A stretch of DNA of 64,000 nucleotides from an uncultured Christensenella sp. (GTDB lineage: Bacteria > Bacillota > Clostridia > Christensenellales > Borkfalkiaceae). The notes beneath the pieces were generated by a model that was given only the letters and a program-made list of their open reading frames with translations, was not told the origin of the DNA and ran no database searches. Location of the stretch: the NCBI GenBank assembly GCA_910585705.1, contig CAJUER010000002.1:329094-393093 (forward strand), given 5' to 3'. The position numbers were made by a program, and so were the translations under genes. Shown here one piece after another: positions 54,112 to 61,323 of the stretch (positions are counted from its first letter, which is position 1; each line of letters starts with the position of its first letter).

Positions 54112-54777
54112 ATGTATGTTCTGGATTTTCTTGGCACAACGCAAATTTATTTAGAAAACGAATCAAAATTTATTTACAAAACGGTACAGCAAAAACCAGT
54201 GAAACGTTGTGTTTGCGATTTGTATTTATATTATCGCGACGGAAAAGAAGAAGTAAAGAAACTTGATTTTGATTTTTCTTGTTTTATAACGCTTTCGCAA
54301 GATAGTGAATTTCTATATGTCGCGGCAGGTGACAAGCGGAATATTTTGTGCTATAAATTAAGTGATATGTCTGTAGAATGGGAAATTAAAATTCGGCAGG
54401 ATATCGGGAGTATATACTATTGTAACAATAAATTGTATTGCGAGTGTTATAACGGCATTCACATTTATAATGCAAAGAACGGAGAATTTATTGAAAAACT
54501 GCGCGCGACCTCGTGCGATCAAGTTTTTTCGCTTGGAGGCAAATACTTGTGTTTGTTGTTCGGCGGATGTATAAGGATATACGATATGGCGGAAGGGCAA
54601 TATGTTACTAAGCGGCAATATTTCAAGCGCGAAGATGATTTTGCCTTAATGTATGTAGTAGAGCAAACGGATGAATCCACAACTATTAAATTTACATATG
54701 GCAAATCTTTAATGCCCGGCGGGGAACGTCAGGAGAAAGATATAGTTTTTAGATTATCGGATTTTTGCTTGAATTAA
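54112..54777 (+). CDS. Probable immunity protein for the AHH-like tip (beta-repeat)
   Basis: The 221-residue protein starts at ATG 54112, one base after the toxin TAG, with GGAGG 11 nt upstream; the frame is open further back inside the toxin but ATG 54112 fits the layout. It is beta-rich with repeated short blades (FLYVAAGDKRNILCYKLSD, GIHIYNAKNGEF, CIRIYDMAEGQ), which look like WD40/PQQ-type propeller blades. It is unrelated to the other immunity genes here. Function as antidote to cassette B is inferred from position. Confidence 0.7.
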   Translation: MYVLDFLGTTQIYLENESKFIYKTVQQKPVKRCVCDLYLYYRDGKEEVKKLDFDFSCFITLSQDSEFLYVAAGDKRNILCYKLSDMSVEWEIKIRQDIGSIYYCNNKLYCECYNGIHIYNAKNGEFIEKLRATSCDQVFSLGGKYLCLLFGGCIRIYDMAEGQYVTKRQYFKREDDFALMYVVEQTDESTTIKFTYGKSLMPGGERQEKDIVFRLSDFCLN

Positions 54778-54818
54778 TTTTTTACTTGCTGAAAATTTAT
54801 AGTTAATGCTATTTATAC

Positions 54819-55483
54819 GTCTGCGATAAACGAATACGTTTTACATTGACAGGACGAAAGTTATCTCGGCATATCGACGGACGAAATAGCGTTTATCGAA
54901 TCACAGCTAAGTACGACCACGTTCTATTATATAGACGGAGTAACGGGGCAAGTCAGCGTACTGGAAATACCCGAAATAGAAACGGACGATTCCGCAACAA
55001 TTTGGAACATTCTGAATTTAGTACTGAATGTGGTAATGATAGAGATTGGTATAGTGTTATGCTGTACCGGCGTAGGAGCGGGACTTGGCGCAAGTCTGAT
55101 AGTCGGCGGAATAGTCGGCATTGTCGCGCAGTATTTCAAGGACGAGATAGGCGAATTTATAAACAGCGCGATAGGTTCTGACGGAACGCAGGCACTGGGC
55201 GGCGGAATGTCGGTAATGATGGGCGGAGTGACCATCAATATCGGAAGGAATCTGATAGGCAAAACGGGCTGGGGCACGGCGGCAGGCGTAGTATGCATAA
55301 TCATAGGTGTGGCTTTGGCGGTATTCGGAGTCAGCGAGTTAAGCGAAGTCGCGTTTGATTATAACTTTATTAAAGAGTTGACGGGAATCTCGGATAAAGC
55401 TTATGCAAATTTGTACCAGGCTCTCGGCTATGCATCTACTGTAATAATAACGGTATATTCCACACTTTCGCAGTATTATAAGC
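54819..55483 (+). repeat. Border plus pre-toxin repeat, copy C, with in-frame stop
   Basis: Homology starts at GTCTGCGATAAACG. Where the expressed gene reads CAC-GGA, this copy reads CAT-TGA (TGA at 54847-54849), which blocks read-through into the cassette. Beyond it, the PT sequence is nearly identical to copy A. Confidence 0.88.
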
Positions 55484-56121
55484 TATTAAATAAAAAGAAT
55501 CTTTCTAAATCGTTAGGAAATTCCATTAAAGAAATAAGAAAGGAAACACCTGATCTTAAAGAAGCTATTGACAATTTACATAATCCCGATAAAAAAGACG
55601 CAACATGGGAATTGTTTAGCGAAAACGGTAAAAAAATACCGAAATCCGAACTTTATAATAACGGAGGGAACGGATATTATGTAAGTAAAGCTGATCCAAA
55701 TTTAAAGGTACCGGTTAAAGACGGATTCCCTGTATTTGATGATTTTGCTAAGGCAAAGGTATCAATTAAAGATGGCTTTACTGCTAAACGTAATGTCAAT
55801 GTTAAGCTTTTTAACAAAGAATTAGCTGACCAGTGGTCACTAAATCCTAATAGTATTCCTTCAGAATATGCTGAGTGGTTTAGAATAAAAGGTATTAGCA
55901 CGAATGCTTTAGTTGATCGTCATATCGATAAATTAATGAATCATTTTAAACTTACGTGGCATGAGCATCAGAATAAATTTAGCGCTCAGCTTATTGAAAG
56001 TTCTATTCATACTGCAAGTAAAGGAGGTTTCTCTCATTTAGGAGGGATATCTATAGTCAAAAAAATGGAAGCAGCAAAAAAAATTGCAAACACAATAAAT
56101 AAAATTAGTAAAGGTGTTTAA
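55030..56121 (+). CDS. Silent toxin cassette C: PT domain plus WHH-like nuclease tip
   Basis: The toxin frame is open from just after the TGA at 54847 to 56121 (424 codons). The first usable start, GTG 55030, lies inside a PT helix without a ribosome site, so it is silent as it stands. The tip (after QYYK) shares NGGNGYYVS with the expressed tip and has LTWHEHQNKF, then SIHTASKGGFSHLGG: a complete W-H-E/H-H series like WHH nucleases, including the His missing from the expressed tip. The immunity gene follows 1 nt after the stop. Confidence 0.8.
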   Translation: MVMIEIGIVLCCTGVGAGLGASLIVGGIVGIVAQYFKDEIGEFINSAIGSDGTQALGGGMSVMMGGVTINIGRNLIGKTGWGTAAGVVCIIIGVALAVFGVSELSEVAFDYNFIKELTGISDKAYANLYQALGYASTVIITVYSTLSQYYKLLNKKNLSKSLGNSIKEIRKETPDLKEAIDNLHNPDKKDATWELFSENGKKIPKSELYNNGGNGYYVSKADPNLKVPVKDGFPVFDDFAKAKVSIKDGFTAKRNVNVKLFNKELADQWSLNPNSIPSEYAEWFRIKGISTNALVDRHIDKLMNHFKLTWHEHQNKFSAQLIESSIHTASKGGFSHLGGISIVKKMEAAKKIANTINKISKGV

Positions 56122-56122
56122 T

Positions 56123-56488
56123 ATGTTTAATTTTTCTAAATTTCCAGAAATAGAGAAAAGTCATAAAATTTTTGTAAGAAAGCACAATTCATCTTTGAAA
56201 TCATTAATAAGAGTTGTTGATAAGGGCAGGAAGAATGCAGAGCGTGATTTTGATAAGAAATCGACACAGTTGGATAAGTTTGCCTTTGATTATGCGAAAG
56301 TAATTTTCGACGTTTTTAAGGGAATAAAGCCGCCGTTATTAAATCGGAGAAGCAATACTTTCGAGTCTTGGGATAGTGTTTTTGGTTCCGATTATAATAT
56401 GATTCCAAAAGACTTAACGCCTAATCTGGAAGCATTGGTTGAAGAAAACGGCGGAATATATCGGCTGCCTCCGAGTTATTATATTTGA
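56123..56488 (+). CDS. Probable immunity protein for the WHH-like tip
   Basis: The 121-residue protein (MFNFSKFPEIEKSHKIF ... LVEENGGIYRLPPSYYI) starts at ATG 56123, one base after the toxin stop. GTG 56114 is in frame but overlaps the toxin and is less likely. It has the immunity-family C-terminal motif, and the final 17 residues and following DNA equal those of the orphan gene at 51016-51381. Confidence 0.78.
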   Translation: MFNFSKFPEIEKSHKIFVRKHNSSLKSLIRVVDKGRKNAERDFDKKSTQLDKFAFDYAKVIFDVFKGIKPPLLNRRSNTFESWDSVFGSDYNMIPKDLTPNLEALVEENGGIYRLPPSYYI

Positions 56489-56525
56489 AACTAAAAGTTT
56501 TCACTTCTAAAAAGTTTTTGCGGCT

Positions 56526-56726
56526 TTTCGCAAAGAAAGTAATTTGGTCTGGCATGAGGATATAACGGGCAGGGTAATGTTGGTGCCTAAGTCAATAAAC
56601 AATGCGGGAACATGGCGCGGAATACCGCATGTCGGCGCAAATGCGGTGTTCAAAACTAAAAATATAAAAGCAATAACAATGTATGAGACTATTCAAAAAT
56701 TAAAAGAATTAGGAGTGAAGTTTTAA
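56526..56726 (+). pseudogene. Toxin-tail fragment, second copy
   Basis: Identical to 51419-51619: the C-terminal 67 codons of a WHE-type tip without a start, carrying the AGGAG for the next immunity gene. Confidence 0.8.
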
Positions 56727-56729
56727 AAA

Positions 56730-57170
56730 ATGTTTAAGATAGACGAATATCCCGAAATCAAAAAGGCGTACCGTGAACATAATCGGTTAAAAAGAATTGT
56801 TTATAGTTTAGAGAAAAAGATACGTCCTGATGATAAAGCCAGTGAAAAACTGTATGATGAATCATTTAAAAAATGGGACGAATTTGACCGAAACGAATTT
56901 GCTTTAATAATTTTTAAAACGTTTAAAGATATAGAGCCAAAGCTTTATCACCGATTTGACGATTGTTTTGTGAAGTGGGAAGAAGTATTTTCTGATAAAT
57001 GGGAGGAATTAGACGAGTATAAAAGAAATGATTTGTTAGGGTTGGTATTAGAAATTGGATACGGGCGATATTGGTTGCCGGATAAATACTATGACGACAA
57101 GCCGATACTTGGCTGTTTGCCTGCGCCGCCAACGCATAAAAAAGATTGGGGATTTGGATTTAAAGATTAA
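56730..57170 (+). CDS. Immunity-family protein, dispersed copy
   Basis: The 146-residue protein is identical to that of 52549-52989. It is followed by the same 50 bp and border sequence that follow 50914 and 52989. It lies behind a toxin-tail fragment and not a full toxin. Confidence 0.82.
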   Translation: MFKIDEYPEIKKAYREHNRLKRIVYSLEKKIRPDDKASEKLYDESFKKWDEFDRNEFALIIFKTFKDIEPKLYHRFDDCFVKWEEVFSDKWEELDEYKRNDLLGLVLEIGYGRYWLPDKYYDDKPILGCLPAPPTHKKDWGFGFKD

Positions 57171-57230
57171 CATAAAAACATAAAGCTTAAAGTTTTAAAA
57201 CCAAGATAAACGAATACGTTTTACATTGAC

Positions 57231-57269
57231 ATGCCGAAAGAATTAAAGAAATTAAAAATGGAGTTTTAG
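57231..57269 (+). CDS. 12-codon mini-ORF before an orphan immunity gene
   Basis: This frame encodes MPKELKKLKMEF and begins inside the border's GACATG. It parallels the mini-ORF at 50975 but is diverged. It ends 3 nt before the immunity ATG at 57273. Confidence 0.4.
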   Translation: MPKELKKLKMEF

Positions 57270-57272
57270 AAA

Positions 57273-57644
57273 ATGTTTAAATTTAAAGATTATCCGAAGT
57301 TAGAGGTTTTGCATAAAGAATATAAAAAATTGGTTAATAAAATTTATAAGTTTGATTTAAAATTAGAAAGGGATCCCGATAATAAAATTTTGCAAGAGAA
57401 ATTTGATGAAGCATATGATGCTTGCAAAAAGTTTGAAAATGAAATTTATGAAAGAGAAATTTTTGAAACGTTTAAAACTATTTGTCCTAAAATGTTAAAT
57501 AGAGGAACAAATACTTATGAGGATTGGATTAATGTGTTCACAACGAATATTGATACTGTTCCGGAAGATAATTGGGGCTGTTTAATTTGTGCCGTTGAAG
57601 AGGATGGCGGATTATACCGTTTACCACCGAAGTATTATATTTGA
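57273..57644 (+). CDS. Orphan immunity-family protein
   Basis: The 123-residue, more diverged family member has MFKFKDYPKLEVLHKEY at the start and AVEEDGGLYRLPPKYYI at the end. It is Lys/Glu-rich, with a probable helical N-terminal half. It lacks a toxin partner in this window; a mini-ORF remnant precedes it. The ribosome site is weak (AATGGAG). Confidence 0.72.
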   Translation: MFKFKDYPKLEVLHKEYKKLVNKIYKFDLKLERDPDNKILQEKFDEAYDACKKFENEIYEREIFETFKTICPKMLNRGTNTYEDWINVFTTNIDTVPEDNWGCLICAVEEDGGLYRLPPKYYI

Positions 57645-57890
57645 ATTTAAAGCAAAATCGAAAGCGGCACATTTTAGCAATGGAGTAAAAGCGTTGCCGC
57701 GCCGCAAACCGTTTGTGCGGATTCGGAACACCGCTTTAAGCGAGGCAATAAAAATTCGAGTTCCGCCGCTAAAATATTCACCGAACGCAAACTCATAAAG
57801 CCGAAGACGTTTCTTACTTGCCGTATGTGCGCGAAGGTTTCGACACGGCGCTATCGTTAAAATTAATAGAATAAATGCGGGAGCAACAAA
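57645..57890 (+). pseudogene. Decayed copy of the giant toxin's inter-TM linker
   Basis: Positions about 57663-57832 match 48103-48291 of the giant gene (for example GCGTTGCCGCGCCGCAA and AAAATTCGAGTTCCGCCG) with many substitutions and a deletion of roughly 20 bp. This part lies upstream of the PT domain, so at least one ancestral duplication took in more than the present cassettes. Confidence 0.75.
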
Positions 57891-58136
57891 ATGAAAATTT
57901 ATGATTTTATGTATGCTGAAAAATTGCTGGCACATCCGGAAATGATTCCTGATGAATTAATAGGGCAAAAGATTACGCCAAAAGCAATTAATAAGTTTCG
58001 TAGAGATAAAGATTTGGGCTGGCATGAAGATATAAAGGGCAAAGCAATGATGGTGCCCAAGTCGATTATTTATGCGGGCAAATGGGGAGGGGTACCGCAC
58101 GCCAGTGCAAGAACGTTCTTTAATACTAAAAAATAA
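57891..58136 (+). CDS. Truncated, diverged WHE-type toxin tail
   Basis: The 81 codons are homologous to the expressed tip from about residue 2187 (SNKMDLFDYQYAKK) to NTKN. They keep GWHEDIKGKAMMVPKS and GVPHAS but stop before the last 20 residues. GGGAG lies 8 nt before the ATG, which is itself an internal Met codon in the parent, so translation is possible. Without the PT domain and the first half of the tip it is most likely a remnant. An immunity gene follows 27 nt later. Confidence 0.6.
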   Translation: MKIYDFMYAEKLLAHPEMIPDELIGQKITPKAINKFRRDKDLGWHEDIKGKAMMVPKSIIYAGKWGGVPHASARTFFNTKK

Positions 58137-58163
58137 AAACGAATAGGAGAGAAGCGTTAAAAA

Positions 58164-58592
58164 ATGTTTAAGATTGATAAATTTCCTGAAATCAAAAGGG
58201 CGTTCCATCAACATAATCGGTTATCAAGTATTGTTTATAAAGCAGATGAAAAAATACGGCCCGACGATGAAGCCAGTAAAATACCTGCAAATGAAGCATT
58301 TGAAAAATGGGACGAGTTTGACCAAAACGAATTTGCTTTGATAATTTTTAATACGTTTAAAGATATAAAGCCAAAACTTTATCATCATTTTATGAATTAT
58401 TTTTCTAAGTGGGAAGAAGTATTCTCCGAAACATGGGAAGAATGTGATGAGGACCAAATAAACAATCTGTTGGGATTGGTATTAGAAATAGGCTACGGCA
58501 ACTATTGGTTGCCGAACAAATACTATGATCACAAGCCGTTACTTGGCTGTTTGTCTGCACCGCGCACACATAAAAAACCTTGTGATATTTAA
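58164..58592 (+). CDS. Immunity-family protein, last of the array
   Basis: The 142-residue member (MFKIDKFPEIKRAFHQHNRL ... GYGNYWLPNKYYDHKPLLG) differs from the tandem copies in about a third of positions by eye. AGGAG lies about 16 nt upstream. It follows the diverged toxin tail and ends the array at a terminator. Confidence 0.78.
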   Translation: MFKIDKFPEIKRAFHQHNRLSSIVYKADEKIRPDDEASKIPANEAFEKWDEFDQNEFALIIFNTFKDIKPKLYHHFMNYFSKWEEVFSETWEECDEDQINNLLGLVLEIGYGNYWLPNKYYDHKPLLGCLSAPRTHKKPCDI

Positions 58593-58610
58593 TTTTCAAA
58601 AATCAAAAAA

Positions 58611-58631
58611 AGCTCGGCATATTGCCGAGCT
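58611..58631 (+). terminator. Hairpin ending the cassette array
   Basis: AGCTCGGCA (58611-58619) pairs with TGCCGAGCT (58623-58631), loop TAT, preceded by seven A. The A-run gives a T-run on the minus strand; the plus-strand T-run is absent. Confidence 0.65.
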
Positions 58632-58730
58632 TACAAAGAATTTAATGACTTTTTAAATAATTAAAATTGGGGGCAATTGGGGGCAATCTTCCGAAAAACC
58701 CCCAAAAATGGCTTAAAAATAGCAAAAAAC

Positions 58731-58800
58731 GGGCAAAAATGCCCGTTTTTTTGGTGCACCATACGCAACCTAATTCGAATATTAGGTTGCGTTTTTCTTT
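58731..58800. terminator. Two hairpins with the left inverted end of the GNAT/kinase pair
   Basis: CGGGCAAAAATGCCCG followed by TTTTTTT (about 58731-58752) is a good plus-strand terminator. Next GGTGCACCAT...AACCTAATTCGAATA (58753-58781) opens a second hairpin (GCAACCTAAT/ATTAGGTTGC) followed by TTTTT. The 29-bp sequence recurs inverted at 59860-59888. Confidence 0.7.
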
Positions 58801-59234
58801 TGCATTTCATAGTTTTTCAGTTTAACGCCTAAACGCTCTACTTCTTGTGCTTTAACTACGACATACCCACGCCTTTCAAAAAACGGCTTTGCAGTAATTG
58901 AAGTATAAGTCTTTATTATTGATAAATCTTTCTCTAATTCATTACATAAAGCTGTGGCAACGCCTTGTTTTTGATAATCTTTGTGTACAAAAAGCAAGTC
59001 TAAACAACCCGATTTATCGATACTACCAAAACCTATAATTACGCCGTTCATTTCAGCAATTAAAGTATTTTGATTTAATAAATCGTTGTGCCGTATTTTT
59101 AAGCTGTCGGCATTATTTGCCCAAACTGAAAGTTGTTCCACCGTATAGTCTTTTGCGTTGACGGAATGGACTGTTTCATAAAATAATTTTGACACTATAT
59201 CGCAATCTTTATTTTTATATTGTCGTATAATCAT
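58782..59234 (-). CDS. GNAT-family N-acetyltransferase
   Basis: The 150-residue protein begins MIIRQYKNKDCDIVSKLFYETV and has the acetyl-CoA loop YQKQGVATALCNELE (Q/R-x-x-G-x-A) and a C-terminal strand FFERRGYVVVK, typical of YafP-like acetyltransferases. The substrate is unknown. Its start overlaps the end of the kinase-like gene by 4 nt, so the two are coupled. The last codons lie in the hairpin at 58770-58790. Confidence 0.87.
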   Translation of the reverse strand: MIIRQYKNKDCDIVSKLFYETVHSVNAKDYTVEQLSVWANNADSLKIRHNDLLNQNTLIAEMNGVIIGFGSIDKSGCLDLLFVHKDYQKQGVATALCNELEKDLSIIKTYTSITAKPFFERRGYVVVKAQEVERLGVKLKNYEMQKKNAT

Positions 59235-59740
59235 AACTCAATTTCTATTTTGTAATTTTTATCAATTAAGATATATTCCAAATCATATTCTTTACAAAGT
59301 TTTAAATTCGTTTTATTGTCTGCTATCAAATCAGCCTTGTTTATGTCGGGTGTAATACGCTTTTCAATAATACTTTCGAATTTTAAAATTTCCGAAAAGT
59401 TATTTTCGATATATTCGGTAGTCATAATAAGACAGAAAAAATTGATTTCCTGCAAGTAACTTTCGTCAAAATCTTTTTGCCAATCAAATGGAATATAGCA
59501 ACCTTCTATTATAATATTTTGTTTGTTCTCTATTGCAGTCTTTATCATTTCCTTTACTATCGACCACAGATACGGCGTTAGTCCTTTATCGTCATTTACC
59601 GTAAGCGAAGTTTTACAGCTTCTGATTAACCCCATTTTTAAATGGTCAATAGAAAAATACGGAATTTTATATTTTTCCATAAGCCGTTGCGATAAAGCTG
59701 TTTTGCCCGTATGCGTTGTTCCCGAAATTAAAATTACCAT
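59231..59740 (-). CDS. P-loop kinase-like protein (AAA_33/zeta-like)
   Basis: The 169-residue protein opens MVILISGTTHTGKTALSQRL (Walker A GTTHTGKT), followed by FSIDHLKMGLIRS and NIIIEGCYIPFDW, like small nucleotide or antibiotic kinases and zeta-type enzymes. There is no separate antitoxin, so a toxin role is not supported. It is cotranscribed with the acetyltransferase. Resistance-type modification of a small molecule is possible but unproven. Confidence 0.75.
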   Translation of the reverse strand: MVILISGTTHTGKTALSQRLMEKYKIPYFSIDHLKMGLIRSCKTSLTVNDDKGLTPYLWSIVKEMIKTAIENKQNIIIEGCYIPFDWQKDFDESYLQEINFFCLIMTTEYIENNFSEILKFESIIEKRITPDINKADLIADNKTNLKLCKEYDLEYILIDKNYKIEIEL

Positions 59741-59859
59741 AAAAATAATGTATCACAAATTCAATTTATTTTCAACTGTATTATAGGCAAACTCAAAATG
59801 GCGCTTGCGCTTAAATTTGCATATAAAAGAAAATAACCTAACCCGATACTTTCAGTAAG

Positions 59860-59888
59860 TATTCGAATTAGGTTATGAATGGTGCACC
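59860..59888 (-). repeat. Right inverted copy of the 29-bp end
   Basis: The reverse complement GGTGCACCATTCATAACCTAATTCGAATA matches 58753-58781 at 26 of 29 positions. It forms part of a longer imperfect hairpin (AACCTAA...TTAGGTT, about 59834-59875). Confidence 0.7.
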
Positions 59889-59904
59889 TTCAGGGACTCG
59901 AACC
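59880..59904 (-). mobile_element. tRNA 3'-end fragment, attachment site of the integrated element
   Basis: On the minus strand the sequence GGTTCGAGTCCCTGAAGG then TGCACCA reads as T-loop, 3' T-stem, acceptor strand and encoded CCA of a tRNA. The expected 5' partner bases do not precede it (GGCGG stands where CAGGG is needed), so it is only the duplicated 3' part. The integrase lies 120 bp to the right. The intact tRNA, with a 5' end near GCACCTT, should lie at the element's other end outside the window. Confidence 0.72.
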
Positions 59905-60021
59905 GCCGAAAAGTGCTTTAATTCGGGCAAAACGGGCTTAAAACGCTTGATTTTGCACGTTTTTATTGGCTTTTGGTCTGTTATAAGTTTACGATTGGGG
60001 GCAAAGTCGGGGGGCGAAAAG

Positions 60022-61239
60022 CTAATAGTTTAGCTTTTCGCCCTCTTTAATAAGAAAGCTATCGGATAAATCCGTGTAGGTATCGCCTAACGTTCCGAGC
60101 GAGTGTCCGACGAATTCCGACCGCGCGACGTCGGCAACGCCGCACTCTTGGCAACGAGTGTAAAACGTTGTCCGCAAATCGTAAAGGTGGTGTGTCGGCA
60201 AAATATCGCGTATCTTGTCGCGCATGTATTCCACGCGCGGAAAGTGCAGCTCGTCAACGTTCGTTAAGAACGGGCGGAGCATAGGCGAAATCGGAATACG
60301 TTTAAATTCAACTTTGCCGCCCTTGCGCTTGCTGTTCACTGCGATAATGAACTTGTCTTCGATACGCGCCGTTTTAAACTCGTTGGGGCGCATACCCGTA
60401 TAAAGCGCAACGGCAAATAAAAGTTGATACCGTGTGCCGGCGGTTTTTTCCAGAAGCTGTTTTTCTTCCGAAACAGTCAAGGCTTTGCCGTGCTGCCGTT
60501 CGTGCCGCTGCTTAATTACAATCGCAAGCGGATTCCGCTCGATAATGCCGTGCGCGATAGCCATTTTAAAAATACAGTTTAAAAGGCTGTAAATCTCGTC
60601 GGCGGTTCTGCCGTGTCCCTTGCTTAAAAGCCCGTCTATTAATGCCTGACACTGCGCAGGCATTATCCGCTTTAAGGGTGTAGACCCGAAAGCAGGTTTC
60701 AAGTGGTTGTTATAACGGTATGTATCGTTTTCGTAAGTAAGCGGTTTGACCTTGCGCTTTCGGAAGTTTTCAAAGTAATACGTTGCAAACTCGTGAAAGG
60801 TAGTGGGGGCTTTCGGAAATGCTTCGTTGCTCTCCATCGCGTGCAGCTTCTCGATAAAACGCTGCTTTAAATCTTGCAAGTCGGTAGACGAAACAGAAAT
60901 ATCATAACCGTGCCGACGGTACCGCGCTTCATAGGTTACTGCGGCGTAAAGTTTGCCGCGTTTGCGCTTCCGATAAAAAATAACTTTGCCTTCCGCTATA
61001 AAAGTATGTCTGAATGATTTTGGCATTTTTGAAATCTCCTTGTCTGTGAATTTCAAAAAGCCGGTAAATTCTTCGTTCGAAGAGAATACCCCGTCCCCGT
61101 CGGTATTCTCTTTTTTGCTGTCCGGGCTTCTGATTAAGTCGGCGATTTGTAAAAATAATTCGTCGGCTTGCTCGTTGTTCCCGGTTAAGCTTGCAAGAAC
61201 TAACTGCCCGGCAAGCTCTAAAATTTTAGTTCGGTTCAA
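60022..61239 (-). CDS. int: Tyrosine-family site-specific integrase
   Basis: This 405-residue recombinase carries the catalytic Arg in TGMRPNE (about 284), a Lys after the beta-hairpin, HHLYDLRTTF (His-x-x-Arg, about 352), GHSLG, and Tyr in DTYTD (about 388). An N-terminal arm-binding AP2-like region (GKLYAAVTYEARYR) and core-binding domain precede. Translation starts at TTG 61239, supported by AAGGAG 9 nt upstream. All catalytic residues are present, so it may be active. It points at the tRNA fragment, the normal layout for ICEs and prophages. Confidence 0.92.
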   Translation of the reverse strand: MNRTKILELAGQLVLASLTGNNEQADELFLQIADLIRSPDSKKENTDGDGVFSSNEEFTGFLKFTDKEISKMPKSFRHTFIAEGKVIFYRKRKRGKLYAAVTYEARYRRHGYDISVSSTDLQDLKQRFIEKLHAMESNEAFPKAPTTFHEFATYYFENFRKRKVKPLTYENDTYRYNNHLKPAFGSTPLKRIMPAQCQALIDGLLSKGHGRTADEIYSLLNCIFKMAIAHGIIERNPLAIVIKQRHERQHGKALTVSEEKQLLEKTAGTRYQLLFAVALYTGMRPNEFKTARIEDKFIIAVNSKRKGGKVEFKRIPISPMLRPFLTNVDELHFPRVEYMRDKIRDILPTHHLYDLRTTFYTRCQECGVADVARSEFVGHSLGTLGDTYTDLSDSFLIKEGEKLNY

Positions 61240-61323
61240 TCTCTCGTTCTCCTTTTTTTCGTGTTCTCCGCGTATGCGTTCGGAAAAAGGATAACACCGA
61301 AATTGAAAAAATTGACCGAAAAA

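Larger units (their letters stand above)
56435..57222 (+). repeat. Single-copy duplicate of the 51328-53041 block
   Basis: The segment from TTGGTTGAAGAAAACGG (56435) to the border (57222) repeats 51328-53041 but holds one immunity unit instead of three. The length difference is 926 bp, exactly two 463-bp units. Confidence 0.85.

Noticed and set aside
54847..54849. TGA at the cassette border as a selenocysteine codon
   Set aside because: The residue is Gly in the expressed copy, no SECIS-like hairpin is apparent, and the module lacks a start of its own.
54846..55181. A basic 111-residue frame over PT copy C
   Set aside because: It is the shifted frame of the PT domain and has no counterpart that makes sense beside the conserved toxin frame.
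58751..58761. TGGTGCACCA at 58752 as a second tRNA attachment core
   Set aside because: The 10-mer is its own reverse complement and the rest of the tRNA T-arm is absent; only the inverted 29-bp match to 59860-59888 is supported.
59231..59740. A zeta toxin of an epsilon-zeta pair
   Set aside because: Only Walker A and general kinase features are seen; the partner is an acetyltransferase and no antitoxin-sized gene is adjacent.
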